From positions 186,001 to 250,000 of the forward strand of contig NZ_JAGHZZ010000001.1 in NCBI RefSeq assembly GCF_017745095.1: a stretch of 64,000 nucleotides of DNA, in the 5' to 3' direction. This DNA comes from Sporocytophaga sp. Its GTDB lineage: Bacteria > Bacteroidota > Bacteroidia > Cytophagales > Cytophagaceae. The notes under the pieces were generated by a model. That model was not told the origin of the DNA. It did not search any database and was given only the letters and a program-made list of their open reading frames with translations. The translations under genes and the position numbers were made by a program. This document shows positions 18,887 through 29,076 of the stretch, piece after piece (positions within the stretch are counted from its first letter, which is position 1; every line of letters starts with the position of its first letter).

Positions 18887-21800
18887 ATGAAATATATAAG
18901 CAGAAAAAACAGGAAGCCCAGAAAAAGAGGATTGGGAGAAGACCAATTGGGTAAAGAACACAAAGCTGCATTTATCAGGAAAATACTAGGGACTGTTGCC
19001 AATACAATATACATTTATGATATAGAAGAAAGGCGATTTGTGTTTGTGAATGAATTTTCCAAGCAATCGCTGGGCTATGAGCCATCAGAAATTGAAGCTT
19101 TTGGAGATGAATTTTTTTATAAGATTATGGACCCTGACTTTGTCCATCTTAAATCTGACCATTTTAAGGAGATTCTTGAATTAAAGGATGGTGAAGTAAA
19201 AGTCACCAATACAAAACTCAGGCATGCAGATGGGAGCTGGAGATGGTTTATTTTGAAGGAGTCAGTCTTTAACAGAAATGAAGTCGGTAGTGTAAAACAG
19301 GTCACAGGTACGATAACGGATGTTACGGAGAAAAAGGAAACAGAAAAGCAGCTAAAGCGAAGTCTTAACTTTATTGACAAAGTAATGAATTCAAGCCCTT
19401 TCGATGTCTTTGTCTATGATGTGCTTGAAGAAAGGAATATTTTCGTTAACAATAATGTTATAAATACCCTAGGTTATAGTGCCAAAGAGGTGCAAGAGAT
19501 GGGTATCGACTTTTTACAGAAGATAGTTTATTCTGACGATCTTGAATTTTTTAATAAGAAGCATACGGAATTAAGGGAGATGAGTCAAAATGCCATAAAT
19601 ACGTTTGAATTCAGAGTAGTTTCCTCAAATGGTACTGTAAAATGGCTGAACAACCAGATTTCTGTGTTTAGCAGGGATGAATGGGGGCGTGTTAAAGAAG
19701 TTATAGGGGTTGCAAGAGATATAACTGAGAAGAAAGAAGCGGAAGAGTATTTAAGGAATAATATTCATTTTGTAAATAAGATCACAGAAACAATACCCAA
19801 CTATATATTTGTAGAGGATGTCGTCTCGGATACTTTAATTTTTTCAAATAGATCCATACTTGAAGATTTAGGCTATGTTGAAGACTTTAAAGATCCCATG
19901 AATGTGTTCTGGAAAATTATACATCCGGATGATGAGCCAATATTAACCAGAATAAGGACCGGTCTAAAATATATGGGTGATGAAACTCTGAAAGCTGAAT
20001 TCAGACTCCTTCATTCAGATGGCTCGTGGAGGTGGATTCATGTTGTTGTATCTGCCTTTAAAAAAGACCTATCAGGAAATGTAGTTCAGATTATAGCATC
20101 AAGCCTGGATATTACTGAAAGAAAGGAAGCTGAGTTAAACCTTCAGGAAAGTCAGCATTTTGTACAAAGTATACTTGATACTTCTCCTAATTCCATCTAT
20201 GTGTATGATCTTGAAAAGAGAAGTAATATATTTTCAACGAGGTCTCCCGGAGGTGATTTAGGTTATCCTTCGGAATATTTTAAAGGTCTCGCTGATAATT
20301 TCATGACTGCATTATTACATCCGGGTGATTTTGAAAAACACTTTAAACACTGGGAAGAGCTGAAGACATTAAATAATGGAGAGGTAAAGTCAGTAGAAGG
20401 GAGAATAAGACACGCTGATGGGAGCTGGCGTTGGTATCATCTGAGGCATAGCGTATTCAAGAGAAATGAAGATGGACAAGTGGTCCAGGTTATCGGAATT
20501 GCTACGGATATTACCAATCTTAAGAAGACTGAAAATCAGCTGGAAGAAAGCAGGGCATTTATAACAAAGATTATGGAGGCCAATCCTAATGTAGTGATCA
20601 TTCACGAACTGCAAACACAAACACCAATCTATATTAATAGATATGTTGAAGAAGTTCTTGGTTACACCTCTGAAGAGATTCTGGCTATGGGTCAGAATGC
20701 GTTTAGATTACTGATCCATCCGGATGACCAGCCAAAAATTCTAAAGCATCTTGAAGAGTTTGCTTCAGCTGGTTTTGAAACTTCCAAATCTATTGAATAT
20801 AGGGCAAGAGATAAACAAGGGAATTGGCATTGGGGTCTCTCTAAAGACTCTGTCTTCGAAAGAGACTCAGAAGGAAAAGTGATTAAAATAATAGCTGCAG
20901 CAACTGAAATTACCGATAGAAAAAAAATTGAAGAGGAAATCAAAAGGCTTAATACGAGTCTTGAGGAAATTGTAGAAGAGCGGACCAGAGAGCTTCGACG
21001 AAATCAGGAGAGGCTGCAGCATAGAGAGAAGCAGTTAAGGATTATTACCAACTCAGTTCCCGCGCTTATTTCATATTTAGATACGGATCTTAAATATGTT
21101 TTTGCCAATAGTCATTACTATAAAATTTTTAAAATAAATGGAAGTGTCAATGGTAAACATATCAGAGATGTGCTGGGTGAAGAAAATTATAACAACGTTT
21201 TGCCAATGTTACAACGTGCTTTGGCTGGTGAGGAAGTTAATTTTGAAAATAATTTTAATAATAAAAACAATGAGAAAGTTTATTATAAACTGAGTTATAT
21301 ACCAGATTCTGATATCAGGGGAGAAGTCAAAGGTTTTATAGTAATGGGTACAGACCTTACTGACAGATATAATTATGAAAGATCTTTGGAAGAAAGAAAT
21401 GTCGAGCTTATTAAGATTAACTCTGAACTTGACAATTTTATTTATACGGCCTCTCATGACCTTAAAAGTCCGATTGTAAATATGGAGGGCTTGCTGAAAA
21501 GCTTGCTAGAAGAAGCAAATCAGCAATGCAAAGGTGATATCAATGAAATGCTGAACTTTGTTGTACTTAGTGTAGAAAAGCTTAAAAAGACCATCGAAGA
21601 GCTTTCTGAGATCAGTAAAATTCAGAAAGGGACAGAAAATTATGAAGAGCGGATTGAAATCGAAGAGATTATTAGAGATTTTAAAGTTGAGTATTCAGAG
21701 CAAATTAAGTCATCTCAAGCCGAGATTTCTTCTGACTTGTCGATATCTTCAATAAGGTTTTCACGGAAAAATTTTCGTAGTGTTATATACAACCTGCTTA

Positions 21801-22093
21801 GCAATGCTATTAAATTCCGCTCTCCAGAAAGGACTCCCATTATTTCAGTAAGATCAGAGTCTACATCTGATAATTATGTTTTAATAACGATTTCTGATAA
21901 TGGGATGGGATTTGATATGAGTAAGAAAGATAAAGTTTTTGGAATGTTCAAGAGGCTTCACACGCATGTTGAGGGTACTGGAGTTGGCATGTATATAGTT
22001 AAAAGAATTATGGAAAACGCTTCTGGCAAGATAGAGGTGGAGAGCGAAGAGGGAAAGGGGACGAGTTTCAGATTGTATTTTCCTACCACATAA
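18887..22093 (+). CDS. Multi-PAS sensor histidine kinase
   Basis: A 1068-residue cytoplasmic sensor kinase with no transmembrane segment or signal peptide. Five tandem PAS/PAC modules (about 30-155, 160-285, 290-410, 415-540, 545-665), most ending in the PAC-like pattern DGSWRW ... DITERKEAE, are followed by a coiled coil (about 670-705) and a sixth PAS (about 710-830). The kinase core has the H-box SHDLKSP with the phosphoacceptor His857, N-box NLLSNAIKF and G-boxes DNGMGF and GTGVGMYIVKRI. It should autophosphorylate in response to an unknown, probably cytosolic, signal. No response regulator is next to it, so it is an orphan; its partner cannot be named. Confidence 0.93.
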   Translation: MKYISRKNRKPRKRGLGEDQLGKEHKAAFIRKILGTVANTIYIYDIEERRFVFVNEFSKQSLGYEPSEIEAFGDEFFYKIMDPDFVHLKSDHFKEILELKDGEVKVTNTKLRHADGSWRWFILKESVFNRNEVGSVKQVTGTITDVTEKKETEKQLKRSLNFIDKVMNSSPFDVFVYDVLEERNIFVNNNVINTLGYSAKEVQEMGIDFLQKIVYSDDLEFFNKKHTELREMSQNAINTFEFRVVSSNGTVKWLNNQISVFSRDEWGRVKEVIGVARDITEKKEAEEYLRNNIHFVNKITETIPNYIFVEDVVSDTLIFSNRSILEDLGYVEDFKDPMNVFWKIIHPDDEPILTRIRTGLKYMGDETLKAEFRLLHSDGSWRWIHVVVSAFKKDLSGNVVQIIASSLDITERKEAELNLQESQHFVQSILDTSPNSIYVYDLEKRSNIFSTRSPGGDLGYPSEYFKGLADNFMTALLHPGDFEKHFKHWEELKTLNNGEVKSVEGRIRHADGSWRWYHLRHSVFKRNEDGQVVQVIGIATDITNLKKTENQLEESRAFITKIMEANPNVVIIHELQTQTPIYINRYVEEVLGYTSEEILAMGQNAFRLLIHPDDQPKILKHLEEFASAGFETSKSIEYRARDKQGNWHWGLSKDSVFERDSEGKVIKIIAAATEITDRKKIEEEIKRLNTSLEEIVEERTRELRRNQERLQHREKQLRIITNSVPALISYLDTDLKYVFANSHYYKIFKINGSVNGKHIRDVLGEENYNNVLPMLQRALAGEEVNFENNFNNKNNEKVYYKLSYIPDSDIRGEVKGFIVMGTDLTDRYNYERSLEERNVELIKINSELDNFIYTASHDLKSPIVNMEGLLKSLLEEANQQCKGDINEMLNFVVLSVEKLKKTIEELSEISKIQKGTENYEERIEIEEIIRDFKVEYSEQIKSSQAEISSDLSISSIRFSRKNFRSVIYNLLSNAIKFRSPERTPIISVRSESTSDNYVLITISDNGMGFDMSKKDKVFGMFKRLHTHVEGTGVGMYIVKRIMENASGKIEVESEEGKGTSFRLYFPTT

Positions 22094-22237
22094 TAAGTAA
22101 AGCTCTGAATTATGTCCAGGCTGTATTAACCCTATCCTATTACACCTCTTTCTGGGTTATTCATCAAATCATGGATGTTGAGGGAATAAATCATTAATTT
22201 TTAATTATAATAATTCTCCTTTTTTTTCTCTTCTGCT

Positions 22238-24232
22238 TTAATAAAATATGATGTCAAATTGATTAACCGTTATTAACTTTTTGTCTACATTATGTATGAA
22301 CAATTTATTTGATTCAGCTTCTCCATTCGAAGTGCCAGGTTTAATCTTCATTAAGAAATAATAGTCATGCTGATTCTTTTGGGCGTTTGCATAAATTGGA
22401 AAGGTTGATTCTTGAAAGTCTATAATAGAATCTCCTTTTTCTGATGTTAAGATCAGCTTTGCTTTGTGCATATAATCACCATTAGCTTTCACATGAACAA
22501 AGACATTTCGCTTGCTTATTATTCTTGGGTCTTTTGTATTTACATTTAAAGTTGGTCCCCACTCCTGGCCCTCATTGATGATAATGTCTTGATCTCTTCT
22601 AATCAAGTTGCTCCACTTCCAGGAAGTAGAATCATAGAAGGTTGTTTTCGTTAACTCTTTTTTAGAATTAATCCCTAAGAAGTCAATACAGGAGGTTTCT
22701 GGCTTGATGTTCTTGTTTCTTTTAAAAAAGGTAATTTTATCATTGCTTCCTATGGCTGTAAAAGATTGGGTAATATTTGGGTATGCAGCAAATAAATCCG
22801 GGAAAATAAATTGATTTTGTACCACTAGAAAGTCAAAGGGAAATTGAAGGGCTTGCTTAATGGTCTTTTCTGTGAAGCTAATGCATGTATATCCTTTTCG
22901 ATCCATAAGCATTAGAGGTAAATTTGACGAATATGAGCCAAGAACCAATATTTTTGCATCTTTATTAATATGAAGGCTATCTGCCAGACGATCGCTATTA
23001 ATAAAGTTTTTTCTTGTAATTTCCTGCCTGTTCCATAAGTGATCTGTGTATTTGTATTTCTGAATCTCCTTCGAATCATTTATTGATGCGGCTGAGAAAA
23101 AGGTAAGGAGTATCCATGCAAGGTTCTTAGATTTAAAATCAATAGTAATTCCGCAGAGGAAATAGACAAACAACAGTATCAGAGGAATCAAGAGGCTGTC
23201 TAAAAAGTAATATTCATGATCTTCAAACTGAAGTTGCATGAGGAAAAAATAAATTATTGTCCCGATTAAGGATATTAAAATATAATAGAGTACGTCAATT
23301 TTTATCTTTTGAGTATTAGATTTCCTTACTAAATGCTGATAAATAAAGTAAGATAATACACTTGCAAAAGCCAGGTAATGATATTTAGTGGCAAGTTCAT
23401 ATTTCCATTTCTGGAAAAGAAAATCAGAAAAGCTTAAAGCCTCTTTTAAGCTGCTTGAAGGCATTATGGAATTTAAAAATGCACTTCCATATTTTTTGCC
23501 TAAATATTCATTGTATAAATAATAAGAAATGACACTTCCAAAAGCTAAGATGAATAGAACCAGCTTTTGAACATCTCTTTTCTTATAAAGGAATTCTTCC
23601 AAGATATAGTGAAGAAAAGCTGCAAATAAAAAGATTACAAATGGTGTACGTGTTAAAGCAGCAAGCGTCAGGAAAATGATTGATAGGGTATATGATTGTT
23701 TTTCATTCTCCTCATAAGATTTGATATAGAAATAATAGAATATAAATATATTGGCAAGTGATGTCATTGTGGGTAAAAATCCTGCCTGATAATAAGTGAA
23801 CACCGGCAATGTAAAGACAAAAATGACTACCAGGAATGCTTTTCTAATTGATTTTCCATACTTATAAACAAGTAGGAATAAAAAATATAAACCAATGAAG
23901 GAATAGGTTAGCGTGTATATTCTAAAAATCACAGGTGACTTACTTCCAGTAATTTTCATTATTAAAGCTACTACATATTCATTGATTGGAAAGTCTACCC
24001 TGGTTATTCCGCCCAGAGTTTCCAGATTATAAAGTTGAGGTTTAAAAAAATTAAAGTTATTTTCTAAAAATCCATATGCAATTGCTAGCCTGTCTGATTG
24101 TGTCCATGCATGAATATGCGATGGGAAAAGGAAAATTATTGTTTTGTAAAAGAGAAAACAAAGGCAGATCCATAAAATTAATAAGGAGAAGCTTGCTTTC
24201 ACCAATAAGCGATCTTTAATAGAAGGTTTCAT
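22238..24232 (-). CDS. GT39-like multispanning membrane glycosyltransferase
   Basis: A 664-residue protein with roughly ten transmembrane helices in the first 400 residues and a soluble C-terminal part. The first extracytoplasmic loop carries HAWTQSDRLAIAYGF and GITRVDFPINEYVVALIMKITG, typical of GT39/ArnT-like GT-C enzymes, in which an acidic residue in this loop is catalytic. Such enzymes transfer a sugar from a polyprenyl-phosphate donor onto lipid, protein or glycan at the outer face of the inner membrane. Acceptor and donor are unknown. It may share a transcript with no neighbour: a hairpin separates it from the next minus-strand gene. Confidence 0.72.
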   Translation of the reverse strand: MKPSIKDRLLVKASFSLLILWICLCFLFYKTIIFLFPSHIHAWTQSDRLAIAYGFLENNFNFFKPQLYNLETLGGITRVDFPINEYVVALIMKITGSKSPVIFRIYTLTYSFIGLYFLFLLVYKYGKSIRKAFLVVIFVFTLPVFTYYQAGFLPTMTSLANIFIFYYFYIKSYEENEKQSYTLSIIFLTLAALTRTPFVIFLFAAFLHYILEEFLYKKRDVQKLVLFILAFGSVISYYLYNEYLGKKYGSAFLNSIMPSSSLKEALSFSDFLFQKWKYELATKYHYLAFASVLSYFIYQHLVRKSNTQKIKIDVLYYILISLIGTIIYFFLMQLQFEDHEYYFLDSLLIPLILLFVYFLCGITIDFKSKNLAWILLTFFSAASINDSKEIQKYKYTDHLWNRQEITRKNFINSDRLADSLHINKDAKILVLGSYSSNLPLMLMDRKGYTCISFTEKTIKQALQFPFDFLVVQNQFIFPDLFAAYPNITQSFTAIGSNDKITFFKRNKNIKPETSCIDFLGINSKKELTKTTFYDSTSWKWSNLIRRDQDIIINEGQEWGPTLNVNTKDPRIISKRNVFVHVKANGDYMHKAKLILTSEKGDSIIDFQESTFPIYANAQKNQHDYYFLMKIKPGTSNGEAESNKLFIHNVDKKLITVNQFDIIFY

Positions 24233-24326
24233 TATAATATGGTATTGAAAAAGTTCTTGTTTTCTTATGAAACAGAGATTGAAGTTGTGATGATAATAAA
24301 AATATTATGATATTGATTATGCTTTG

Positions 24327-24366
24327 AAATTCAAAAGGCCCTTTCTTTAATGGGCCTTTTGAATTT
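24327..24366 (-). terminator. Terminator of the parvulin-like gene
   Basis: A 15-bp stem, AAATTCAAAAGGCCC / GGGCCTTTTGAATTT, with a 10-base loop. It overlaps nothing and lies just past the end of the minus-strand gene ending at 24372. Confidence 0.7.
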
Positions 24367-24371
24367 TGTTA

Positions 24372-25043
24372 TTATTCAATTTTTTTAACCAGAGGAACAA
24401 GCTCAACCTTATAAGGTGCTTCCTGTTTCTCCGCTGTAATATTCAGAATAAAAATGCCTTTTGCATTTCTTATTACAACTGGTTCACCTTTTTCTGCTGC
24501 ATAAACTTGCTCATAATATTCTTTGTCTTTTTGATTCTCCCAGAACCATCCAAGATCTTTTCTTTTTAGAGCAAGTTTCTCTTCATCTTTCAATGCAATC
24601 TTATAAACCTCTTTATCGTCTTTTTTGATAAGTGCTGTATACTTATCTATATACTTTTTGATTTCAGCTTCATCTTTAAAAGACTTTGGTATAAACTGGA
24701 TAAGATCAGCTTTTACTCTATTGAGAGGCTCGCTGAATTTTTTTACTTTAAATGAATAACAAAAAGAATCTCCTCTGAATGGCCCTACTATGTCACCAAC
24801 TTTTGCAGCAAATATTTCTTTATCTATGTCTTCTTTTTGGTCACCAGGACTGAAACGAACGATGTAGTAAGGCTTTTCACTGTTATTCACAACAAATAGG
24901 CTATCATTCTTTGAAGCTTTAAAAGCCTTGGTTTTAGTCTGAAGCCAGTCCATTGCTTGTTTCTCCTTAGGGGTGAGGCTCATCTGTGCAAAGGATACTT
25001 TGCAGATGAGAAAATAAAGTATCGCAAAAGCTATTTTTTTCAT
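24372..25043 (-). CDS. Exported protein with degenerate parvulin-like repeats
   Basis: A 223-residue protein with a signal peptide (MKKIAFAILYFLICKVSFA). The C-terminal part reads like a SurA/PpiD parvulin domain: DLGWFWENQKDKEYYEQVYAAEKGEPVVIRNAKGIFILNITAEK (in pieces: DLGWF, the helix, then GIFILNIT). Around residues 75-115 the GDIVGPFRG segment resembles the end of a preceding parvulin unit. The catalytic pattern of active parvulins is not evident, so it may be a chaperone or a substrate-binding relative rather than an isomerase. It is probably periplasmic. Assignment rests on eye-level pattern only. Confidence 0.55.
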   Translation of the reverse strand: MKKIAFAILYFLICKVSFAQMSLTPKEKQAMDWLQTKTKAFKASKNDSLFVVNNSEKPYYIVRFSPGDQKEDIDKEIFAAKVGDIVGPFRGDSFCYSFKVKKFSEPLNRVKADLIQFIPKSFKDEAEIKKYIDKYTALIKKDDKEVYKIALKDEEKLALKRKDLGWFWENQKDKEYYEQVYAAEKGEPVVIRNAKGIFILNITAEKQEAPYKVELVPLVKKIE

Positions 25044-25138
25044 AATGCGGTATGGTTCTATTTGTTTTCTTTTAATGTTTTCTGAGAACTAAGAAGTTAA
25101 GAATTTCCCTAACTGATCTGTTATTCAAATGTTTAGGT

Positions 25139-28063
25139 TTATGCAAGAGCTTCAAATAAAATTTCTACAGGGTGCTTAGCCGACCTGCCGGTTCCATCCT
25201 TGATCTGATGTCTGCAGCTTGTTCCCGGTGCGGCAATAATGGTTTCCTCAGAAGCATTTCTGACCGCAGGGAAGAGCACAAGTTCGCCAACTTTCATAGA
25301 TACATCATAGTGCTCCTCTTCGTATCCGAAGGATCCTGCCATTCCGCAGCATCCTGATGGAATTACCTCCACTTTATAGTTTGAAGGCAGGGTAAGAATC
25401 TTCTGGGTATATGATACAGATGAAAGTGCCTTCTGGTGGCAGTGACCATGAAGTTTTATCTGCTTTGCCTCTTTTTTGAAAGCATTGGCATCGATTCGTC
25501 CAGCTTCTGCTTCTTTTGCAAGGAATTCATCTATAAGCAAGCTGTTCTTTGCAAGGTTTTCCGCAGCCTGTTTTTGTTCAGGTGTTGCCAGCGCAGGATA
25601 TTCATCTCTGAAAGACAAAATAGCAGAAGGCTCTATACCAAGCATTGGATGCTCTTTGGTTACTTTGTCTTTTAGCATGTCTATATTCTTTCTTGCTATT
25701 TTCTGAGCTTCACGGATAAGTCCTTTAGACATGTATGTTCTTGCACTTTCAAGGTGCTGAGGTATTTCAACCTCATAGCCAAGCCTGGTTAGTAATCCTA
25801 TTGCTTTAATTCCTATTTCGGACTCATTATAATTAGTGTACTCGTCGCAGAATAAGAAGACCTTTCCTTTTTTGCTGCCTTTTGCCTGTAATGCTTCCTT
25901 ATTTTTACCAGCCCATTTTCTCAGAGTAACAGGTGAAAGAAGTGGTAATGGACGTTTGTTTGACATGCCCAATACCTTTTTCATGATGCCTCCTGTAAGG
26001 CTGTTTTTCATCACAAAATTTGACAAGCCTGAGAAATTGCTCACAATGCTGTTGGCTTTCGCAAAGTTCGCTATCATCATGGCTCTGAAAGGAACTCCCT
26101 TTTCATCATAATACTGCTGAAGGAATTCTGCTTTCATCTTCGCCACGTCCACGTTGGATGGGCACTCTGATTTGCAACCTTTGCAGGACAGACAGAGATC
26201 CATTACCTCGTAAATTTCGTCGTGGGCAAATTTATTCTTTTTAGGAGATCTGGTAAGAAACTCTCTCAGTATATTGGCTCTTGCTCTGGTAGTTTCTTTT
26301 TCGCTTCTCGTTGCCATAAAGCTAGGACACATAGTCCCGCCTATGATATGCGATTTGCGGCAATCTCCGGAACCATTACATTGCTCTGCAAGTCTTAATA
26401 TCCCCTGACTTTCTGAGAAGTCGAATACAGTATTAAACTGATTGGTAACCTGATTGGATTCATATCTCAGGAATTCATTCATTTTGGGAGTATGAACTAT
26501 TTTTCCTGGGTTAAAGATATTATTAGGATCCCATACATGTTTAAGCTCTACAATCATGTTGTAGTTCTTTTCTCCTATCATCTTTTTAACAAATTCCCCT
26601 CTAACTCTTCCATCTCCATGCTCCCCGCTAAGTGATCCCTGGAATTTTTTTACAAGATCTGCTACTTCATCAGTGATAGTGAAGAACATTTGTCTGTCTT
26701 CTTCCTTTTTCAGATCAAGAATAGGGCGAAGGTGAATTTCCCCATCACCAATATGTGCGTAGAAGACGCATGATTTATTGTGCTTATCAAGTATTTGTTG
26801 GAACTCCTTAATAAATCCCGGCTGATCTTCTACTGCGACTGCTGTATCTTCAATACAGGCTACTGCTTTAGGATCGCCAGGAACATTTGCCAGCAAGCCA
26901 AGGCCAGCTTTTCTAAGACTCCAGACTTTATTTACATCAGCTCCATGAAGTACCGGAAAATAGTATCCATATCCATTGGCTCTCATTTCAGCTTCCATTT
27001 CACTGGCAAGCTTTTCAATTTCTTCTTTGCTCTCTCTGGCAAACTCAACTACCAATAATGCTCCCGGATCTCCTTGCACAAAGAAGCGGTTTTTGGTTTG
27101 CTCAATATTATGTTTGGTACATTGGAGAATAATGTCATCAATAAGTTCGACAGCACCAGGATTATACTTGAGGGCAATTAGGTTCGCTCTTGTACTTTCG
27201 TCGATGGTGTTCATGTGAACAGCTACAACAGCTTTATGCTTTGGCGGCACATCCACGAGGTTAAGCTTTATTTCAGTAGTAAATGCAAGCGTACCTTCAG
27301 AACCGGCAAGTAGTTTACACATGTTAAATGCAGGCTTACCAGAAGTGAATGGCTGTGATTCGAGCAATTCGTCTATTGCATATCCGGTATTTCTTCTTCT
27401 GATAGAAGGCTTGGGAAATTCTTTTCTGATTTCCTGAGCATTGGCGGAGTCAGAAAGGATATTCTTAATATGCTTATAAATGTTACTCTCAAGACTTGAA
27501 CCTTTGACTTTTGCTTCAAATTCGTCAAGGGTAACCGCTTTAAAAGTTGCGTTAGAGCCGTCGCTCAGGATAGTTTTCAGTTCAAGAGTGTGATCTCTTG
27601 TAGTTCCGTAAATGACAGAGTGAGAACCGCAGGAGTTGTTTCCCACCATTCCCCCGATCATACATCTGGTAGAGGTAGACGTTTCCGGAGCAAAGAAAAG
27701 CCCTTGAGGTTCAAGAATTTTGTTGAGCTCGTCAAGATTTACACCTGGCTGTACTCTTACCCACTTCTCTGCCTTGTTGATTTCCAGAACTTTTGTCCAG
27801 TGAAATGAAACATCCACTACGATTCCTTTTCCTACAACCTGGCCAGCAAGTGAGGTACCAGCAGTACGTGGAATGATCGATGTTTTATGTTGATTGGCGA
27901 ATGTTATAAGTTTTTTAATATCCGACTCCGATTTTGGTCTTGCCACAGCCAATGGCAGTTCGCGGTAAACAGATGCATCGGTTGCGTAAAGAGTACGCAT
28001 GGTAAGGTCTGTAAAAAACTCGCCTTCAAGTGAATTCTTCAGTTCTTCTAATTTCGCCAGCAT
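25139..28063 (-). CDS. FAD- and Fe-S-dependent D-lactate/glycolate-type dehydrogenase
   Basis: A 974-residue fusion resembling GlcD joined to GlcF/GlpC. Residues about 25-230 are an FAD-binding type 4 (PCMH) domain with PRTAGTSLAGQVVGKGIVVD and NNSCGSHSVIYGTTRDH; about 260-530 is the FAD-linked oxidase C-terminal domain (HIGDGEIHLRP, SGEHGDG). A ferredoxin-like part carries CNGSGDCRKSHIIGGTMCPS and CLSCKGCKSECPSNVDVAK, ligands for two [4Fe-4S] clusters, and the C-terminal CCG domain shows HGHCHQKAL and SGCCGMAGSFG. It should oxidise a 2-hydroxyacid such as D-lactate, glycolate or D-2-hydroxyglutarate and pass electrons to the quinone pool. The exact substrate is not determined. A possible -7 element (TAAATTTG) reads on the minus strand at 28097-28090. 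Confidence 0.88.
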   Translation of the reverse strand: MLAKLEELKNSLEGEFFTDLTMRTLYATDASVYRELPLAVARPKSESDIKKLITFANQHKTSIIPRTAGTSLAGQVVGKGIVVDVSFHWTKVLEINKAEKWVRVQPGVNLDELNKILEPQGLFFAPETSTSTRCMIGGMVGNNSCGSHSVIYGTTRDHTLELKTILSDGSNATFKAVTLDEFEAKVKGSSLESNIYKHIKNILSDSANAQEIRKEFPKPSIRRRNTGYAIDELLESQPFTSGKPAFNMCKLLAGSEGTLAFTTEIKLNLVDVPPKHKAVVAVHMNTIDESTRANLIALKYNPGAVELIDDIILQCTKHNIEQTKNRFFVQGDPGALLVVEFARESKEEIEKLASEMEAEMRANGYGYYFPVLHGADVNKVWSLRKAGLGLLANVPGDPKAVACIEDTAVAVEDQPGFIKEFQQILDKHNKSCVFYAHIGDGEIHLRPILDLKKEEDRQMFFTITDEVADLVKKFQGSLSGEHGDGRVRGEFVKKMIGEKNYNMIVELKHVWDPNNIFNPGKIVHTPKMNEFLRYESNQVTNQFNTVFDFSESQGILRLAEQCNGSGDCRKSHIIGGTMCPSFMATRSEKETTRARANILREFLTRSPKKNKFAHDEIYEVMDLCLSCKGCKSECPSNVDVAKMKAEFLQQYYDEKGVPFRAMMIANFAKANSIVSNFSGLSNFVMKNSLTGGIMKKVLGMSNKRPLPLLSPVTLRKWAGKNKEALQAKGSKKGKVFLFCDEYTNYNESEIGIKAIGLLTRLGYEVEIPQHLESARTYMSKGLIREAQKIARKNIDMLKDKVTKEHPMLGIEPSAILSFRDEYPALATPEQKQAAENLAKNSLLIDEFLAKEAEAGRIDANAFKKEAKQIKLHGHCHQKALSSVSYTQKILTLPSNYKVEVIPSGCCGMAGSFGYEEEHYDVSMKVGELVLFPAVRNASEETIIAAPGTSCRHQIKDGTGRSAKHPVEILFEALA

Positions 28064-28188
28064 TAACTTCTTATATTCTTAGGAAACTACAAATTTAACG
28101 ATTTGCGGGATAACAAACGGGCAGAATATGACAATTCTGCTTTTTTATTATAAAAATCGTTAATTTTAAGTTCAAAGTTCTATTAACT

Positions 28189-28650
28189 ATGAAAAAAATA
28201 ATCGTTCCGGCCGCATTTTTTATCATTTTAGGCCTTTCTCTTCTGAGCGTAACTTCTAAACCTCTTTTCCCGGATTATTGTCCGGACGCAAAAAAATACA
28301 CTTCTCTCCAGGAGGCGCTGGCTGAACCGGAGAAAGTTGTAAAGTTGGATATCAGTATGTTAAAGCTTACTGCCATACCTCCAGAAATTGGAAAATTAAC
28401 CAACTTGGAATGTCTGGATGTTTCTTTTAACAGGATTACAACACTTCCTGCCGAAATGGCCAATTTGAAAAAATTAAGATATATCGATTTGACAGGCACA
28501 AATTACATGGCCAAACTTCCACCCGTTCTGGCTCAACTTCCCAATCTTCAAGCAGTAAACATTTCTGATCATGCGTATTGGAAACCAGCTCAATTTGAAG
28601 AGGCTAAGAAGTTTTTGCCAAATGTAAAGATGATCCTCACAAATGATTAA
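28189..28650 (+). CDS. Small exported leucine-rich repeat protein
   Basis: A 153-residue protein with an N-terminal signal or anchor (MKKIIVPAAFFIILGLSLLS). About four leucine-rich repeats follow from residue 60: LDISMLKLTAIPPEIGKL, LECLDVSFNRITTLPAEMANL, LRYIDLTGTNYMAKLPPVLAQL and LQAVNISDHAY. LRR arcs mediate protein binding; no catalytic domain is present. It should act outside the cytoplasm. Partner unknown. It converges with the small lipoprotein gene. Confidence 0.72.
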   Translation: MKKIIVPAAFFIILGLSLLSVTSKPLFPDYCPDAKKYTSLQEALAEPEKVVKLDISMLKLTAIPPEIGKLTNLECLDVSFNRITTLPAEMANLKKLRYIDLTGTNYMAKLPPVLAQLPNLQAVNISDHAYWKPAQFEEAKKFLPNVKMILTND

Positions 28651-28723
28651 GGTTTGTGATCATAAGTTGAATAAGATAATAGAAAATAAATCCTGGTTTC
28701 TTAATATTGAAACTGATGGGGAT

Positions 28724-28954
28724 TTATTTTCTAATATTTTTCGAAGAGTCCTTCAATTCTTTTGCTACATCTCTTACGGAATCTGCTTCTTTTTTAAGGT
28801 TTTTCGCTGCCAGATCTAAAGAGTCAGCTTTTGCCTTTTCCAAATCCGCTGCATTTTGAAGTTTATCTTCCAGCATCTTTGCCTTCTGTTCTTCAGGTGA
28901 TTTGTTGCAAGACAGATGTATAAATATCAAGCTGCAAAAAATTAGTCTTTTCAT
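28724..28954 (-). CDS. Small coiled-coil lipoprotein
   Basis: A 76-residue protein with a lipoprotein signal peptide (MKRLIFCSLIFIHLSC, lipid-modified Cys16) followed by a single highly charged helix rich in Ala, Lys, Asp and Glu, with heptad-like spacing of Leu and Ala. It looks like a Lpp-style or linker lipoprotein of the envelope. Function unknown. Although short, the lipobox and the strongly amphipathic composition support a real gene. Confidence 0.6.
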   Translation of the reverse strand: MKRLIFCSLIFIHLSCNKSPEEQKAKMLEDKLQNAADLEKAKADSLDLAAKNLKKEADSVRDVAKELKDSSKNIRK

Positions 28955-29076
28955 AGTTTTACATTATTTTTACCTAAAACTCACCTGAATAGGCATTGTT
29001 CTTCGTTTTTAAAGAAATCCAAAGCGAAATTACCTCGTACATAACATTAGTTTTTATAAAATAGCAAAACAGAATT

